Assembly (NCBI RefSeq): GCF_050313795.1
Contig: NZ_JBNPMC010000003.1
Coordinates: forward strand, 62,001 to 126,000
DNA length: 64,000 nucleotides
Reading direction: 5' to 3'
Source of the DNA: CAMBRQ01 sp945870325
GTDB lineage: Bacteria > Bacillota > Clostridia > Lachnospirales > Lachnospiraceae
The position numbers and the translations under genes are program-made. Below are positions 8,246 through 16,508 of this stretch, in pieces. The notes under the pieces were generated by a model. That model was not told the DNA's origin, did not search any database, and saw only the letters and a list, made by a program, of their open reading frames with translations. Position 1 is the stretch's first letter. Each line of letters begins with the position of its first letter.

Positions 8246-8854
8246 ATGGGACAGATTAAAGTTGAGAAGAATGCCGGAGGGATTGAAGGTCTTTGTGTCA
8301 TCGAGCCAACCGTTCATGGGGATGCCAGAGGATACTTTATGGAGACTTATAACCAGAGGGATATGGAAGAAGCAGGGCTTACGATGGAGTTCGTGCAGGA
8401 TAATCAGTCTTGCTCGACCAAGGGAGTTTTAAGAGGACTGCATTTCCAAAAAGAATTCCCACAGGGAAAATTAGTAAGAGTCATTAAAGGATCTGTATTC
8501 GATGTGGCAGTAGACTTAAGAAGTAACAGCGAAACATATGGAAAATGGTTCGGTATTGAACTGACAGAAGAGAATAAGAAGCAGTTCTATATCCCGCAGG
8601 GATTCGCACATGGATTCTTGGTGTTGAGTGATATCGCGGAATTCTGTTATAAATGTACGGATTTCTATCATCCGGGAGATGAAGGCGGACTTGCATGGAA
8701 TGATCCGGAGATTGGAATTGAGTGGCCGCAGTTGACCGGTGAGTATAAAGGTACGGCTTCAGCGGCCGGATATCAGTTGGAAGATGGTACGGCCTTGAAT
8801 CTGAGTGATAAGGATCAGTTGTGGGTTGGATTGAAAGATACATTTCATTTTTAG
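8246..8854 (+). CDS. rfbC: dTDP-4-dehydrorhamnose 3,5-epimerase
   Basis: 202 residues, a cupin-fold enzyme that epimerises C3 and C5 of the keto sugar. Diagnostic stretches are GYFMETYNQRDM, NQSCSTKGVLRGLHFQ with the catalytic His, KGSVFDVAVDLR and QFYIPQGFAHGFLVLSD. Last gene of the rfbABDC cluster, followed by a bidirectional terminator that also serves the convergent glycosyltransferase. Confidence 0.95.
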   Translation: MGQIKVEKNAGGIEGLCVIEPTVHGDARGYFMETYNQRDMEEAGLTMEFVQDNQSCSTKGVLRGLHFQKEFPQGKLVRVIKGSVFDVAVDLRSNSETYGKWFGIELTEENKKQFYIPQGFAHGFLVLSDIAEFCYKCTDFYHPGDEGGLAWNDPEIGIEWPQLTGEYKGTASAAGYQLEDGTALNLSDKDQLWVGLKDTFHF

Positions 8855-8888
8855 GTACAAATGTTAGGAAAACTTTAGTTAGAGAAAG

Positions 8889-8927
8889 AACAGCGCCCTG
8901 GAGGTTAGTCCATAGGCGCTGTTTTGA
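8889..8927. terminator. Bidirectional terminator between rfbC and glycosyltransferase
   Basis: Perfect 9-bp inverted repeat AACAGCGCC (8889-8897) / GGCGCTGTT (8915-8923). A T run lies on the plus side and an A-rich flank on the other, so it can stop transcription from both convergent genes. Confidence 0.8.
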
Positions 8928-8937
8928 AATTCTGGCA

Positions 8938-9924
8938 TTATTTTCCGGTTGTTTTCCGCGTAATCCAATCCTTGGCATAAGCAAAAGTATTGGCAATCAG
9001 TTCAAGTTCAATACGAACATAATTATCTAGATGGCGCAGCCTGAATTTAACTTTCTTCTGAGCCTTCATAGTCTGCAATCCTTCTTTGATCCCTTCTTTA
9101 TAATCTTTGCCGAACCCTATCTTAATAAAAAATGCATATTTCACCAGATACCCGGCAAGCAGTGGAAGAAAATTCAGTATCAGCTGCACAATAGGCATAT
9201 TCTTATAATTAAGATAGATGTTATTTCTTGCGGATAACTTCACCTTGAAGGAATTATACTTCGATCCACTTGTCCCGCTTCCTACATGATATACAAGTGC
9301 TGTCGGGCAGTACATATTCTTATATCCGTAGATTTTCGCCCGATATCCCACATCAATGTCTTCCAGATAAGCAAAATGATTCTCATCAAAATATCCAATC
9401 TTCTTAAAGGCGGATCTGCGATAGATTGCCGCCCCGGCACATGCTGTGAATATCTCGTCTGCTTCCGTGTAATTTGTGACCGGACGTCCGGTACCCCGGC
9501 AGATTCCCCATCCGATCAGCGTATAGAGATCCCCTGCACTGTCAATCAATTCCGGGTGATACATCTGAATCATCTTACTGCTTACAGAGAAGATTCGCGG
9601 CGATTTTTCAATAGCCTTTACCATCTCTTCAACATAATGTGGATCAACCGTTGTGTCATTATTAAGAAGAATGACATATGGGGTAGCAGAATTCTGTATT
9701 CCGACATTCACTGCCCTGCTGAATCCATAATTCTGATCCAGGGCAATGACATCAATCTCTGGATAATTCTCTTTCATATATTCGATGCTTCCATCCGTAG
9801 AAGCGTTGTCTACCACAAGAATTCTATAATCACGGTATGTCTGTTCTTTCAGTGAAGCCAGACATGGCTCCATAAAATGTTTCCCGTTGTAATTTGGTAT
9901 TACAATTGTTACTTTCATATTCAT
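8938..9924 (-). CDS. Family 2 glycosyltransferase, probable rhamnosyltransferase
   Basis: 328 residues. The GT-A fold signatures are clear: VTIVIPNYNGKHFMEPCLAS at the N-terminus, LVVDNASTDGS, LLNNDTTVD as the metal-binding region, and YLEDIDVGYRAK as the acceptor-site acidic motif. A hydrophobic helix near residues 245-270 (ILNFLPLLAGYLVKYAFF) may attach it to the membrane. Of the WbbL/RfbF type, which often transfers rhamnose; the adjacent rhamnose genes support this, but the specificity is inferred. Start ATG 9924 has GGAG 5 nt upstream; ATG 9918 is an alternative. Confidence 0.85.
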   Translation of the reverse strand: MNMKVTIVIPNYNGKHFMEPCLASLKEQTYRDYRILVVDNASTDGSIEYMKENYPEIDVIALDQNYGFSRAVNVGIQNSATPYVILLNNDTTVDPHYVEEMVKAIEKSPRIFSVSSKMIQMYHPELIDSAGDLYTLIGWGICRGTGRPVTNYTEADEIFTACAGAAIYRRSAFKKIGYFDENHFAYLEDIDVGYRAKIYGYKNMYCPTALVYHVGSGTSGSKYNSFKVKLSARNNIYLNYKNMPIVQLILNFLPLLAGYLVKYAFFIKIGFGKDYKEGIKEGLQTMKAQKKVKFRLRHLDNYVRIELELIANTFAYAKDWITRKTTGK

Positions 9925-10186
9925 TTCTGCTCCGATTCTTGATACTTAAGCATGTAACGATACAAACTGTATAAGTTTGTTTTGGTTTACCGCCTCATTA
10001 TAGCAGAGATTTCAACTATTTTCTACATGAACTGAAGAATATGAGTATAAATATTTCAAAAGTATTAATGAAATGTTAAGAAAATCCGCCATACAATGGG
10101 TTGTCGATTCAGGCAAATTATTGTATTATAAAGTGTAATGGTTAGATGGAAGCGTCTGATTAACGATAATAAACTATGAAAAACAG
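9925..10186. promoter_or_regulatory. Divergent intergenic region with two promoters
   Basis: Minus-strand extended -10 (TGC-TATAAT, plus coordinates 9997-10002) for the glycosyltransferase. Plus-strand TTGTCG at 10101-10106 and TATTAT at 10124-10129 (17-nt spacer) for the sugar-phosphate transferase operon. A 7-bp inverted repeat ACAAACT...AGTTTGT at 9962-9980 lies in the glycosyltransferase leader. Confidence 0.55.
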
Positions 10187-11599
10187 GTGAAGAACGTGAT
10201 TAAAGATAATCAGAAGTTATTGAATAGATTGCATGTAGTAATTGATGCGCTGGCGATTGCGTTTTCCTACGTGGCAGCGTGGTATCTTAGATTTAAGAGC
10301 GGGATATTTGCATTGGATCCCTGGTTTCTATCTCTACAGGAGTATATGAAGGTTCTATTGTTTATAGTACCGGGATACTTGATTCTATATTATGCGTTCC
10401 AGTTATATACGCCGAAGCGTGTGCAGGGCAGGCGGCTGGAAGCATGGCACATTATGCAGGCCAATGCGATTGGATTGATGGCATTCATATTATTGCTGTA
10501 TCTGACGAAACAGTCTGATTTCTCTCGAAAGATGATTTTCGTATTCTTTTGCGTGAATGTATTTGTGGAAGTAATCATACGAAATATTATCCGTGAGATT
10601 CTGCGGAATATGCGTAGACAGGGCTATAATCAGAAGCATATCCTGCTGGTCGGGTACAGTCGGGCGGCAGAGCAGTATATTGACCGTATTATTGCCAATC
10701 CTGAATGGGGATATATTGTAAGAGGAATTCTGGCGGATAATGTGCCAAGGGGAACTGAATACCGCGGGATTAAAGTGTTAGGAAGAACGGAGAACCTGAC
10801 GATCGTATTGCCAGAGAATAAGTTGGATGAGATTGCTATCACACTGGGACTGGCAGAATATCACAAGTTGGAACATATTGTAAGCATGTGTGAGAAGTCC
10901 GGAGTGCATACGAAGTTTATTCCGGATTACAATAATATCATCCCAACCAAGCCGTATACGGAGGATCTGATCGGACTTCCAGTCATTAATATCCGTCATG
11001 TTCCGCTGAATAATATGTTGAATGCATTTATGAAGAGATGTGTGGATATCTTTGGAGCGTTGGTTGCAATTACATTGTTTTCTCCGGTTATGTTAGTTGT
11101 ATCAATCATTATCAAAATAACGGCGCCAGGACCGTTGATATTTAAGCAGGAGAGAATCGGGCTTCAGAATAAGCCATTCTATATGTACAAGTTCCGTTCG
11201 ATGATTGTGCAGGATGCGAAGGTGGAGAAAGCGGGCTGGACGACGAAGGATGATCCGCGAGTGACCCCGATTGGCAAGTTCATACGTAAGACAAGTATTG
11301 ATGAACTACCGCAGCTTTTCAATATATTAAAAGGTGACATGAGCCTGGTGGGACCAAGACCGGAGCGGCCGCAGTTTGTTGAGAAATTCAGCGAGGAGAT
11401 TCCAAGATACAGAGTCAAGCATCAGGTTCGTCCTGGTCTTACGGGATGGGCACAAGTGAATGGATACCGGGGGGATACATCCATTCGCGGGCGTATTGAG
11501 CATGATTTGTATTATATTGAGAACTGGACGCTGGGATTTGATTTTAAGATTATCTTTTTGACATTTTTTAAAGGCTTTGTAAACAAGAACGCATATTAG
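10187..11599 (+). CDS. Undecaprenyl-phosphate sugar phosphotransferase (WbaP/WcaJ type)
   Basis: 470 residues. Integral membrane initiating enzyme that loads the first sugar-1-phosphate of the repeat unit on undecaprenyl phosphate. Four to five N-terminal membrane helices (about 15-140) are followed by a CoA-binding-like Rossmann domain (HILLVGYSRAAEQYIDRII). The C-terminal bacterial sugar transferase domain begins at about 285: KRCVDIFGALVAITLFSPVM, GPLIFKQERIG, FYMYKFRSM, SIDELPQLFNILKGDMSLVG and RPGLTGWAQVNG. Starts at GTG 10187 or 10196; neither has ideal spacing. First gene of an operon with LCP, polymerase and glycosyltransferase. Confidence 0.93.
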   Translation: MKNVIKDNQKLLNRLHVVIDALAIAFSYVAAWYLRFKSGIFALDPWFLSLQEYMKVLLFIVPGYLILYYAFQLYTPKRVQGRRLEAWHIMQANAIGLMAFILLLYLTKQSDFSRKMIFVFFCVNVFVEVIIRNIIREILRNMRRQGYNQKHILLVGYSRAAEQYIDRIIANPEWGYIVRGILADNVPRGTEYRGIKVLGRTENLTIVLPENKLDEIAITLGLAEYHKLEHIVSMCEKSGVHTKFIPDYNNIIPTKPYTEDLIGLPVINIRHVPLNNMLNAFMKRCVDIFGALVAITLFSPVMLVVSIIIKITAPGPLIFKQERIGLQNKPFYMYKFRSMIVQDAKVEKAGWTTKDDPRVTPIGKFIRKTSIDELPQLFNILKGDMSLVGPRPERPQFVEKFSEEIPRYRVKHQVRPGLTGWAQVNGYRGDTSIRGRIEHDLYYIENWTLGFDFKIIFLTFFKGFVNKNAY

Positions 11600-11619
11600 C
11601 CTGTAAGGGGAGAAATAGT

Positions 11620-12750
11620 ATGAGCAAGAAAAAACGCATGACGAAGAAGATGGCGCGTGAAGAACGCCAGAGACAGAGAAGAAAAAGGCGCAGAAAAAGA
11701 ATTGCATTTCTAACCTTTGAGGTGATTATACTTGCAGTTTTATGCGTGGTTGCTTATGGAGTATTTAAGTTGGACAAATTGGATATTAATATCTTGAATA
11801 AAGATAAGTTGGAGGCTTACAGGGATACAGGACCGTATACGAATATTGCGCTTTTCGGACTGGATTCGCGGAATGGCGAATTGGAGGGTGGAGTACAGAG
11901 TGATTGTATCATGATTGCAAGCATTAACAATGAGACGAATGATGTGAGGCTTTTATCTGTCTATCGTGATACGCTGCTTCAGCAGGCGGATGGAACCTAT
12001 GAAAAGGCGAATTCGGCGTATCACTCAGGCGGACCGGAAGCGGCAATCAGTCTGTTAAACAGGAATTTTGATCTGGATATACAGAATTATGTCAGTGTGA
12101 ACTTTAGTGCGTTGGTGGATGTCATAGATGCACTGGGGGGTATTGAAATGGAACTGACTCAGGAAGAAGCGTTCTACAGTAATGGATATGCATCTGAGAC
12201 AGCGCAGGTCGTAGGAAAAGAGATGGTGCCGATTGAGGAAGAGGCAGGAACTTATGTGCTGGATGGTGTTCATGCTGTGGGATATGCCAGAATCCGTTAT
12301 ACGGATGGAATGGATTTTAAGAGAACGGAGCGCCAGAGAGTTGTGCTTCAGAAGGTGGCTGAGAAAGCAAAGAAGGCGAACATTGTGACCTTGAATAAGA
12401 TTGTCAATGAAGTATTCCCACAGATATCCACCAGTCTGACAATTAGTGATATGCTGGGATTTGCTTCGAATATTCTGGATTACAATATTGTGGATACGTC
12501 AGGCTTCCCGTATAATGTGACAACGAGTGAATCAGTCCTGAATCATGAAGGCTCTTATGTGGTGCCGATAGATTTCGTTAGTAATGTGACGATGCTGCAT
12601 CAGAATCTGTTTGGCGAGGCGGACTATGTACCATCTGAGAAGGTACAGCAGATTCATGATGATATTATCTATCTGACAGGTGTGACAGAAGATACAACGG
12701 CGATGGAGACTACGTTTGAAGGAGATGTACACAATGAGGAGACGCAATAA
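11620..12750 (+). CDS. LytR-CpsA-Psr (LCP) family wall-polymer ligase
   Basis: 376 residues. A very basic cytoplasmic N-terminus (KKKRMTKKMAREERQRQRRK) is followed by one membrane helix at about 28-47 and an extracellular LCP domain: NIALFGLDSRNGE, SDCIMIASIN, LLSVYRDTL and GYARIRYTDG. LCP enzymes transfer undecaprenyl-linked anionic or rhamnose polymers to peptidoglycan outside the membrane. A second LCP gene lies at 15069, so two attachment enzymes flank the polymerase and glycosyltransferase genes. Overlaps the polymerase start by 17 nt. Confidence 0.93.
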   Translation: MSKKKRMTKKMAREERQRQRRKRRRKRIAFLTFEVIILAVLCVVAYGVFKLDKLDINILNKDKLEAYRDTGPYTNIALFGLDSRNGELEGGVQSDCIMIASINNETNDVRLLSVYRDTLLQQADGTYEKANSAYHSGGPEAAISLLNRNFDLDIQNYVSVNFSALVDVIDALGGIEMELTQEEAFYSNGYASETAQVVGKEMVPIEEEAGTYVLDGVHAVGYARIRYTDGMDFKRTERQRVVLQKVAEKAKKANIVTLNKIVNEVFPQISTSLTISDMLGFASNILDYNIVDTSGFPYNVTTSESVLNHEGSYVVPIDFVSNVTMLHQNLFGEADYVPSEKVQQIHDDIIYLTGVTEDTTAMETTFEGDVHNEETQ

Positions 12751-14047
12751 TATTATCTTGGAATATGGTACGTATATGCTTGCTTTTCTTGTAAGTTATA
12801 TTGCATCTCTGGCAGGTTTGTATTATATCTCCGGACTGATACTGATGTTAGAAGCACTGTTCTTATATGTGCATTGGGTAAGACAGACGGGGAGCCTTGT
12901 TGAATTGCGGGCACTTTTTACCCTTGCCTGGGTAGGAGGCCAGGGGATTGCCTGTCTGCAGTTAAGTAAGTTGCAGCAAGAATGGCAATACATTACATGG
13001 CTGTGCTTCTTCCTGATTTATGTCGGATTCGGAATCGGTTATGAGTGGGGACAGAAATACGGTAAGACAGAGGAGAAGGAACTGGATAAGGATGATGTGC
13101 AGGCAAAGAGGCTGTTTTTGTGCATTGTTGGACTTGCGGTACTCTCTGTGCTTTGTTTTACGTTTGAGGCGGTAAAGGTGGGATTCATTCCGTTATTTTC
13201 GGATGAGCCTCATGCATATTCTTATTTTCATGTGTCGGGAGTGCATTATTTTACCATCAGTTGTATTCTGATTCCGGCAATTACAATCTTGTATATTAAG
13301 GTGAGCAGTGTGATTGGATATCGGAACAGAATGATACTTGTGATAACGAATGTGATTGCGGTGGCAGTGCCGTTCTTGTGTGTATCCAGATTCCAATTAT
13401 TGTTTGCAGTAGGATTTGCCGTAGTTACATATATTATGGTGAATAAGAAAATACGGCTCCGAACTATGGTAATACTGGTCGTGGCATTAATTCCAATCTA
13501 TGTAATTCTGACGGTGTTCAGGCATCATGATGTGACATACTTAAATGGTATCTTTGAGATGAAATATGAGAAGATGCCGATATTCATTACGCAGCCATAC
13601 ATGTATGTGGCGAATAATTTTGAGAATTTTAACTGCATGGTTGCGCAGTTGGCAGAGCATACATGGGGAATTCGAATGTTGTTCCCTGCATTTGCCCTGA
13701 CGGGGTTGAAATTCGTATTTCCGGAATTGATTGCTTCGCCGGTATATCTGACGAAGCCTGAGTTGACAACGCTTACGATGTTCTATGATGCGTATTATGA
13801 TTTCGGAATTGTTGGTGTGTTCATATTTGCAGCACTTCTTGGTGTTGTGGCAAAAATATTAGTGAAAGTTGTAAAGAGAAGTACGAATCCGGTGTCATAT
13901 CTGTTCTATGGACAGTTGGCGATCTATCTTGGACTTGCGTTTTTTACAACATGGTTTAGTAATCCAACCACTTGGTTTTGGCTGATTCTGACAGGGATGA
14001 TGTACTGGTTTGTGGGATATGATAAGAAAAGGGATGAAGAAAAGTGA
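12734..14047 (+). CDS. Oligosaccharide repeat-unit polymerase (Wzy-like membrane protein)
   Basis: 437 residues from ATG 12734, which has AAGGAG at 12719-12724; the TTG at 12716 would precede that site. About eleven hydrophobic segments and a large extracellular loop around residues 275-360 fit O-antigen/oligosaccharide polymerases. These link repeat units on the outer face of the membrane. The family is recognised by topology and context rather than by motifs. Translationally coupled to LCP upstream (17-nt overlap) and to the glycosyltransferase downstream (1-nt overlap). Confidence 0.8.
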   Translation: MRRRNNIILEYGTYMLAFLVSYIASLAGLYYISGLILMLEALFLYVHWVRQTGSLVELRALFTLAWVGGQGIACLQLSKLQQEWQYITWLCFFLIYVGFGIGYEWGQKYGKTEEKELDKDDVQAKRLFLCIVGLAVLSVLCFTFEAVKVGFIPLFSDEPHAYSYFHVSGVHYFTISCILIPAITILYIKVSSVIGYRNRMILVITNVIAVAVPFLCVSRFQLLFAVGFAVVTYIMVNKKIRLRTMVILVVALIPIYVILTVFRHHDVTYLNGIFEMKYEKMPIFITQPYMYVANNFENFNCMVAQLAEHTWGIRMLFPAFALTGLKFVFPELIASPVYLTKPELTTLTMFYDAYYDFGIVGVFIFAALLGVVAKILVKVVKRSTNPVSYLFYGQLAIYLGLAFFTTWFSNPTTWFWLILTGMMYWFVGYDKKRDEEK

Positions 14048-14991
14048 TGAGTAATCAGAGTATTGTAGATGTGGTAATTCCGACATATCGTCCGGACGGC
14101 AAGTTTGAAGAATTGTTGCGTAGATTAGGTAAGCAGAACTATCCGATCAGGCGCATCCACGTGATTAATACGAAGTCGGGAACTTTTCCGGAAGAGGTGG
14201 AGCGAATGCCGGGAGTCAGTGTGACGCATATTGATCCGACCAAGTTCGATCATGGCGCAACCCGTGATATGGGATTCTCCTTATCCGATGCGGAGATTCT
14301 GGTATTCATGACACAGGATGCAGTTCCGGCGAATGTCCGGCTGATTGAAGGACTGGTGAAGGCATTGAAGCAGACGGATCGTGTAGGAGTCTCTTATGCA
14401 CGTCAGCTTCCGGCGAAAGACTGTGACTTTATAGAACGGTATACCAGGAGATTCAATTATCCGGGAGAAAGCAGGGTGAAGGATCAGAGCGATCTTCCGG
14501 AACTTGGAATTAAGACCTATTTCTGTTCGGATGTATGTGCGGCATATCGTAGAGATATCTACCAGGAGATGGGAGGATTTACCAAAAGAACGATATTCAA
14601 TGAAGATATGATCATGGCAGCGAAGATGGTGAATGCCGGATATCAGGTGGCTTATGCCGCAGAGGCACAGGTGATACATTCGCATAACTACTCGGGCTTA
14701 CAGCAGTTCCATCGGAATTTTGATCTGGCAGTATCACAGGCAGATCATCCGGAGATCTTTGAGGGGATTCGCTCGGAGAGTGAGGGGATTCGCTTAGTGA
14801 CACAGACCATGATGCATTTGATAAAAAGCAGAAAACCTTACCTGATTCCAAGCCTGATCTATAAGAGCGGCTGTAAGTACTTGGGGTACAAATTAGGGCA
14901 GAATTACAGGAGACTTCCGCTATGGCTTGTGAAAATATGTTCTGCAAGCACGACATATTGGGAAAAAACGGCAGAAAACCGTGATTTATAA
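14047..14991 (+). CDS. Family 2 glycosyltransferase, probable rhamnosyltransferase
   Basis: 314 residues from ATG 14047, which shares one base with the polymerase stop; GTG 14044 is an alternative. GT-A signatures: VDVVIPTYRPDGKFEELLRR, VFMTQDAVP as the Asp-x-Asp-like metal site, AAYRRDIYQEMGGF and FNEDMIMAAKMVNAGY. HDGATRD-like FDHGATRDMGFS is typical of rhamnosyltransferase-type GT2 enzymes. Last gene of the operon that began at 10187. Confidence 0.85.
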   Translation: MSNQSIVDVVIPTYRPDGKFEELLRRLGKQNYPIRRIHVINTKSGTFPEEVERMPGVSVTHIDPTKFDHGATRDMGFSLSDAEILVFMTQDAVPANVRLIEGLVKALKQTDRVGVSYARQLPAKDCDFIERYTRRFNYPGESRVKDQSDLPELGIKTYFCSDVCAAYRRDIYQEMGGFTKRTIFNEDMIMAAKMVNAGYQVAYAAEAQVIHSHNYSGLQQFHRNFDLAVSQADHPEIFEGIRSESEGIRLVTQTMMHLIKSRKPYLIPSLIYKSGCKYLGYKLGQNYRRLPLWLVKICSASTTYWEKTAENRDL

Positions 14992-15020
14992 TTGAAGTTT
15001 CGCAGAAAATGGAGTAATAT
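14992..15020 (+). promoter_or_regulatory. Predicted promoter of the second LCP gene
   Basis: TTGAAG at 14992-14997, 17-nt spacer, TAATAT at 15015-15020. It begins right at the end of the preceding gene. Confidence 0.5.
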
Positions 15021-15068
15021 AGTGAAGAGTATTATCATAAGCATGTCGAAAAGAAAGGATATTGGATA

Positions 15069-16463
15069 ATGGCAAAGGGAAGAAAGCATTACAGGCGTGG
15101 GCGCAGATCGAAGAAGCGTGGATTTGCCTCCTGGTCGCTGGGTAAGAAGATTGGAGCCATTCTTGGCGGAACGGTAGCACTGGTTGCAGCAGCCGGAGTT
15201 GGAATTCTGGCAAGTAAGTTATCGAAGATAGAGACGGTAAAATTAGATCCGGAAGCATTGAATGTATCGGAGGAAGCAAAGGAGCGGGGAACCGGATATC
15301 TGAACGTAGCGCTGTTCGGCGTGGACTCCCGTGATGCGGAACTAGGGGAAGGTACGCGAAGCGATACGATTATGATTGCCAGTTTGAATCGGGAGACGAT
15401 GGAAGTGAAGATATCCTCTATCTATCGTGATACAATGTTGGAGCAAAAGGACGGATCCTTAGATAAGGCGAATGCAGCATATTCTTATGGCGGACCGGAA
15501 GCGGCTGTGGCCATGCTGAATAAGAATCTGGACATGGATATAGAACATTATGTGACCGTGAATTTTGATGCGTTGATTGATGTGATAGATGCCGTAGGTG
15601 GTGTAGAGATAGATGTACAGGAGGAGGAGATCTCCTATATCTGTGGATATGCGATTGAGATTATGAAAGTGACTGGACGGGTGTCGCCGGGGGTTACAGA
15701 GCCGGGACTTCAGACGTTAAATGGTCTTCAGGCAACGGCTTATTCCAGAATCCGGTATACGGCTGGAGATGATTTTAAGCGTGCAGAGCGTCAGAGAGAT
15801 GTCTTGTCGAAGATTATCGAAAAATTGCAGGGAGCTAGTCTGGCACAGATCAACAAGATTATTGATAAGGTATTCCCTGAAGTATCTACAAACTTTACAA
15901 TGGCAGAGATACTTGAGTATGCCAAAGATGCTTTTGATTACCAGTTAGGAGAGACAACGGGATTCCCATTTGATAAGACAACAGACACGCTGTCAGGGGT
16001 TGGAAGCGTTGTTATTCCGGTTACACTGGATAGCAATGTAGAACAGCTTCACAAGTTCTTCTATGGAGAGAGCGATACGTATACGGCATCTTCAACCGTA
16101 GCATCAATCAGTAGCAAGATTATCGCCAAAGCCGGAGACAGAGAAGCAGATACGGATGAGGCTACCCAGGGAATTATGGAGCAGCCGGAGGAGACGTATA
16201 CCAATACTGGTAACGGCGGAACAATTGGCGGTGGAACAACTGGCGGTGGAACGACTGGCGGAACGACTGGCGGCGGAACCGGTGGCGGAACAACTGGCGG
16301 CGGAACAACCGGTGGCGGAACTGGTGGGGAGACCGGCGGCGGAACCGGCGGAGAGACTGGCGGCGGAACCGGTGGCGGAACGACTGGCGGCGGAACCGGT
16401 GGAGAGACTGGTGGAACCGGTGGGGAAGCAGGCGGTGCTGGCGGAGACGACGGTACAATGTAA
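15069..16463 (+). CDS. LCP family protein with Gly/Thr-rich repetitive tail
   Basis: 464 residues. Basic N-terminus, membrane helix at about 30-52 and an LCP domain to about residue 350 (NVALFGVDSRDAE, RSDTIMIASLN, ISSIYRDTM, AYSRIRYTAGDDFKRAERQR), close to the paralogue at 11620. It differs in its last 85 residues, which are built almost only of Gly, Thr and some Glu in short units such as GGGTTGG. That tail would be extracellular and flexible and might reach into or bind the wall. Two LCP copies in one locus suggest separate polymers or partly redundant attachment. Confidence 0.92.
   Translation: MAKGRKHYRRGRRSKKRGFASWSLGKKIGAILGGTVALVAAAGVGILASKLSKIETVKLDPEALNVSEEAKERGTGYLNVALFGVDSRDAELGEGTRSDTIMIASLNRETMEVKISSIYRDTMLEQKDGSLDKANAAYSYGGPEAAVAMLNKNLDMDIEHYVTVNFDALIDVIDAVGGVEIDVQEEEISYICGYAIEIMKVTGRVSPGVTEPGLQTLNGLQATAYSRIRYTAGDDFKRAERQRDVLSKIIEKLQGASLAQINKIIDKVFPEVSTNFTMAEILEYAKDAFDYQLGETTGFPFDKTTDTLSGVGSVVIPVTLDSNVEQLHKFFYGESDTYTASSTVASISSKIIAKAGDREADTDEATQGIMEQPEETYTNTGNGGTIGGGTTGGGTTGGTTGGGTGGGTTGGGTTGGGTGGETGGGTGGETGGGTGGGTTGGGTGGETGGTGGEAGGAGGDDGTM
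16209..16445 (+). repeat. Coding tandem repeat (Gly/Thr units) at 3' end of LCP gene
   Basis: Imperfect 9-15 nt units of the type GGCGGAACMRCTGGC repeated about twenty times, ending just before the stop codon. All units stay in frame because lengths are multiples of three. Copy number could vary by slippage without frameshift. GC is far above the flanks. Confidence 0.8.
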
Positions 16464-16508
16464 GAGACATTAAGAGAATCGGAGTATAAAGAAAACGAGG
16501 TAGATTAC

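Noticed and set aside
16209..16445. CRISPR-like array
   Set aside because: The repeats are short, contiguous, coding and without unique spacers.
16174..16470. Arg/His-rich antisense open frame
   Set aside because: It is the reverse complement of the Gly/Thr repeat of the LCP gene. Its odd composition comes only from that repeat, and it has no ribosome site.
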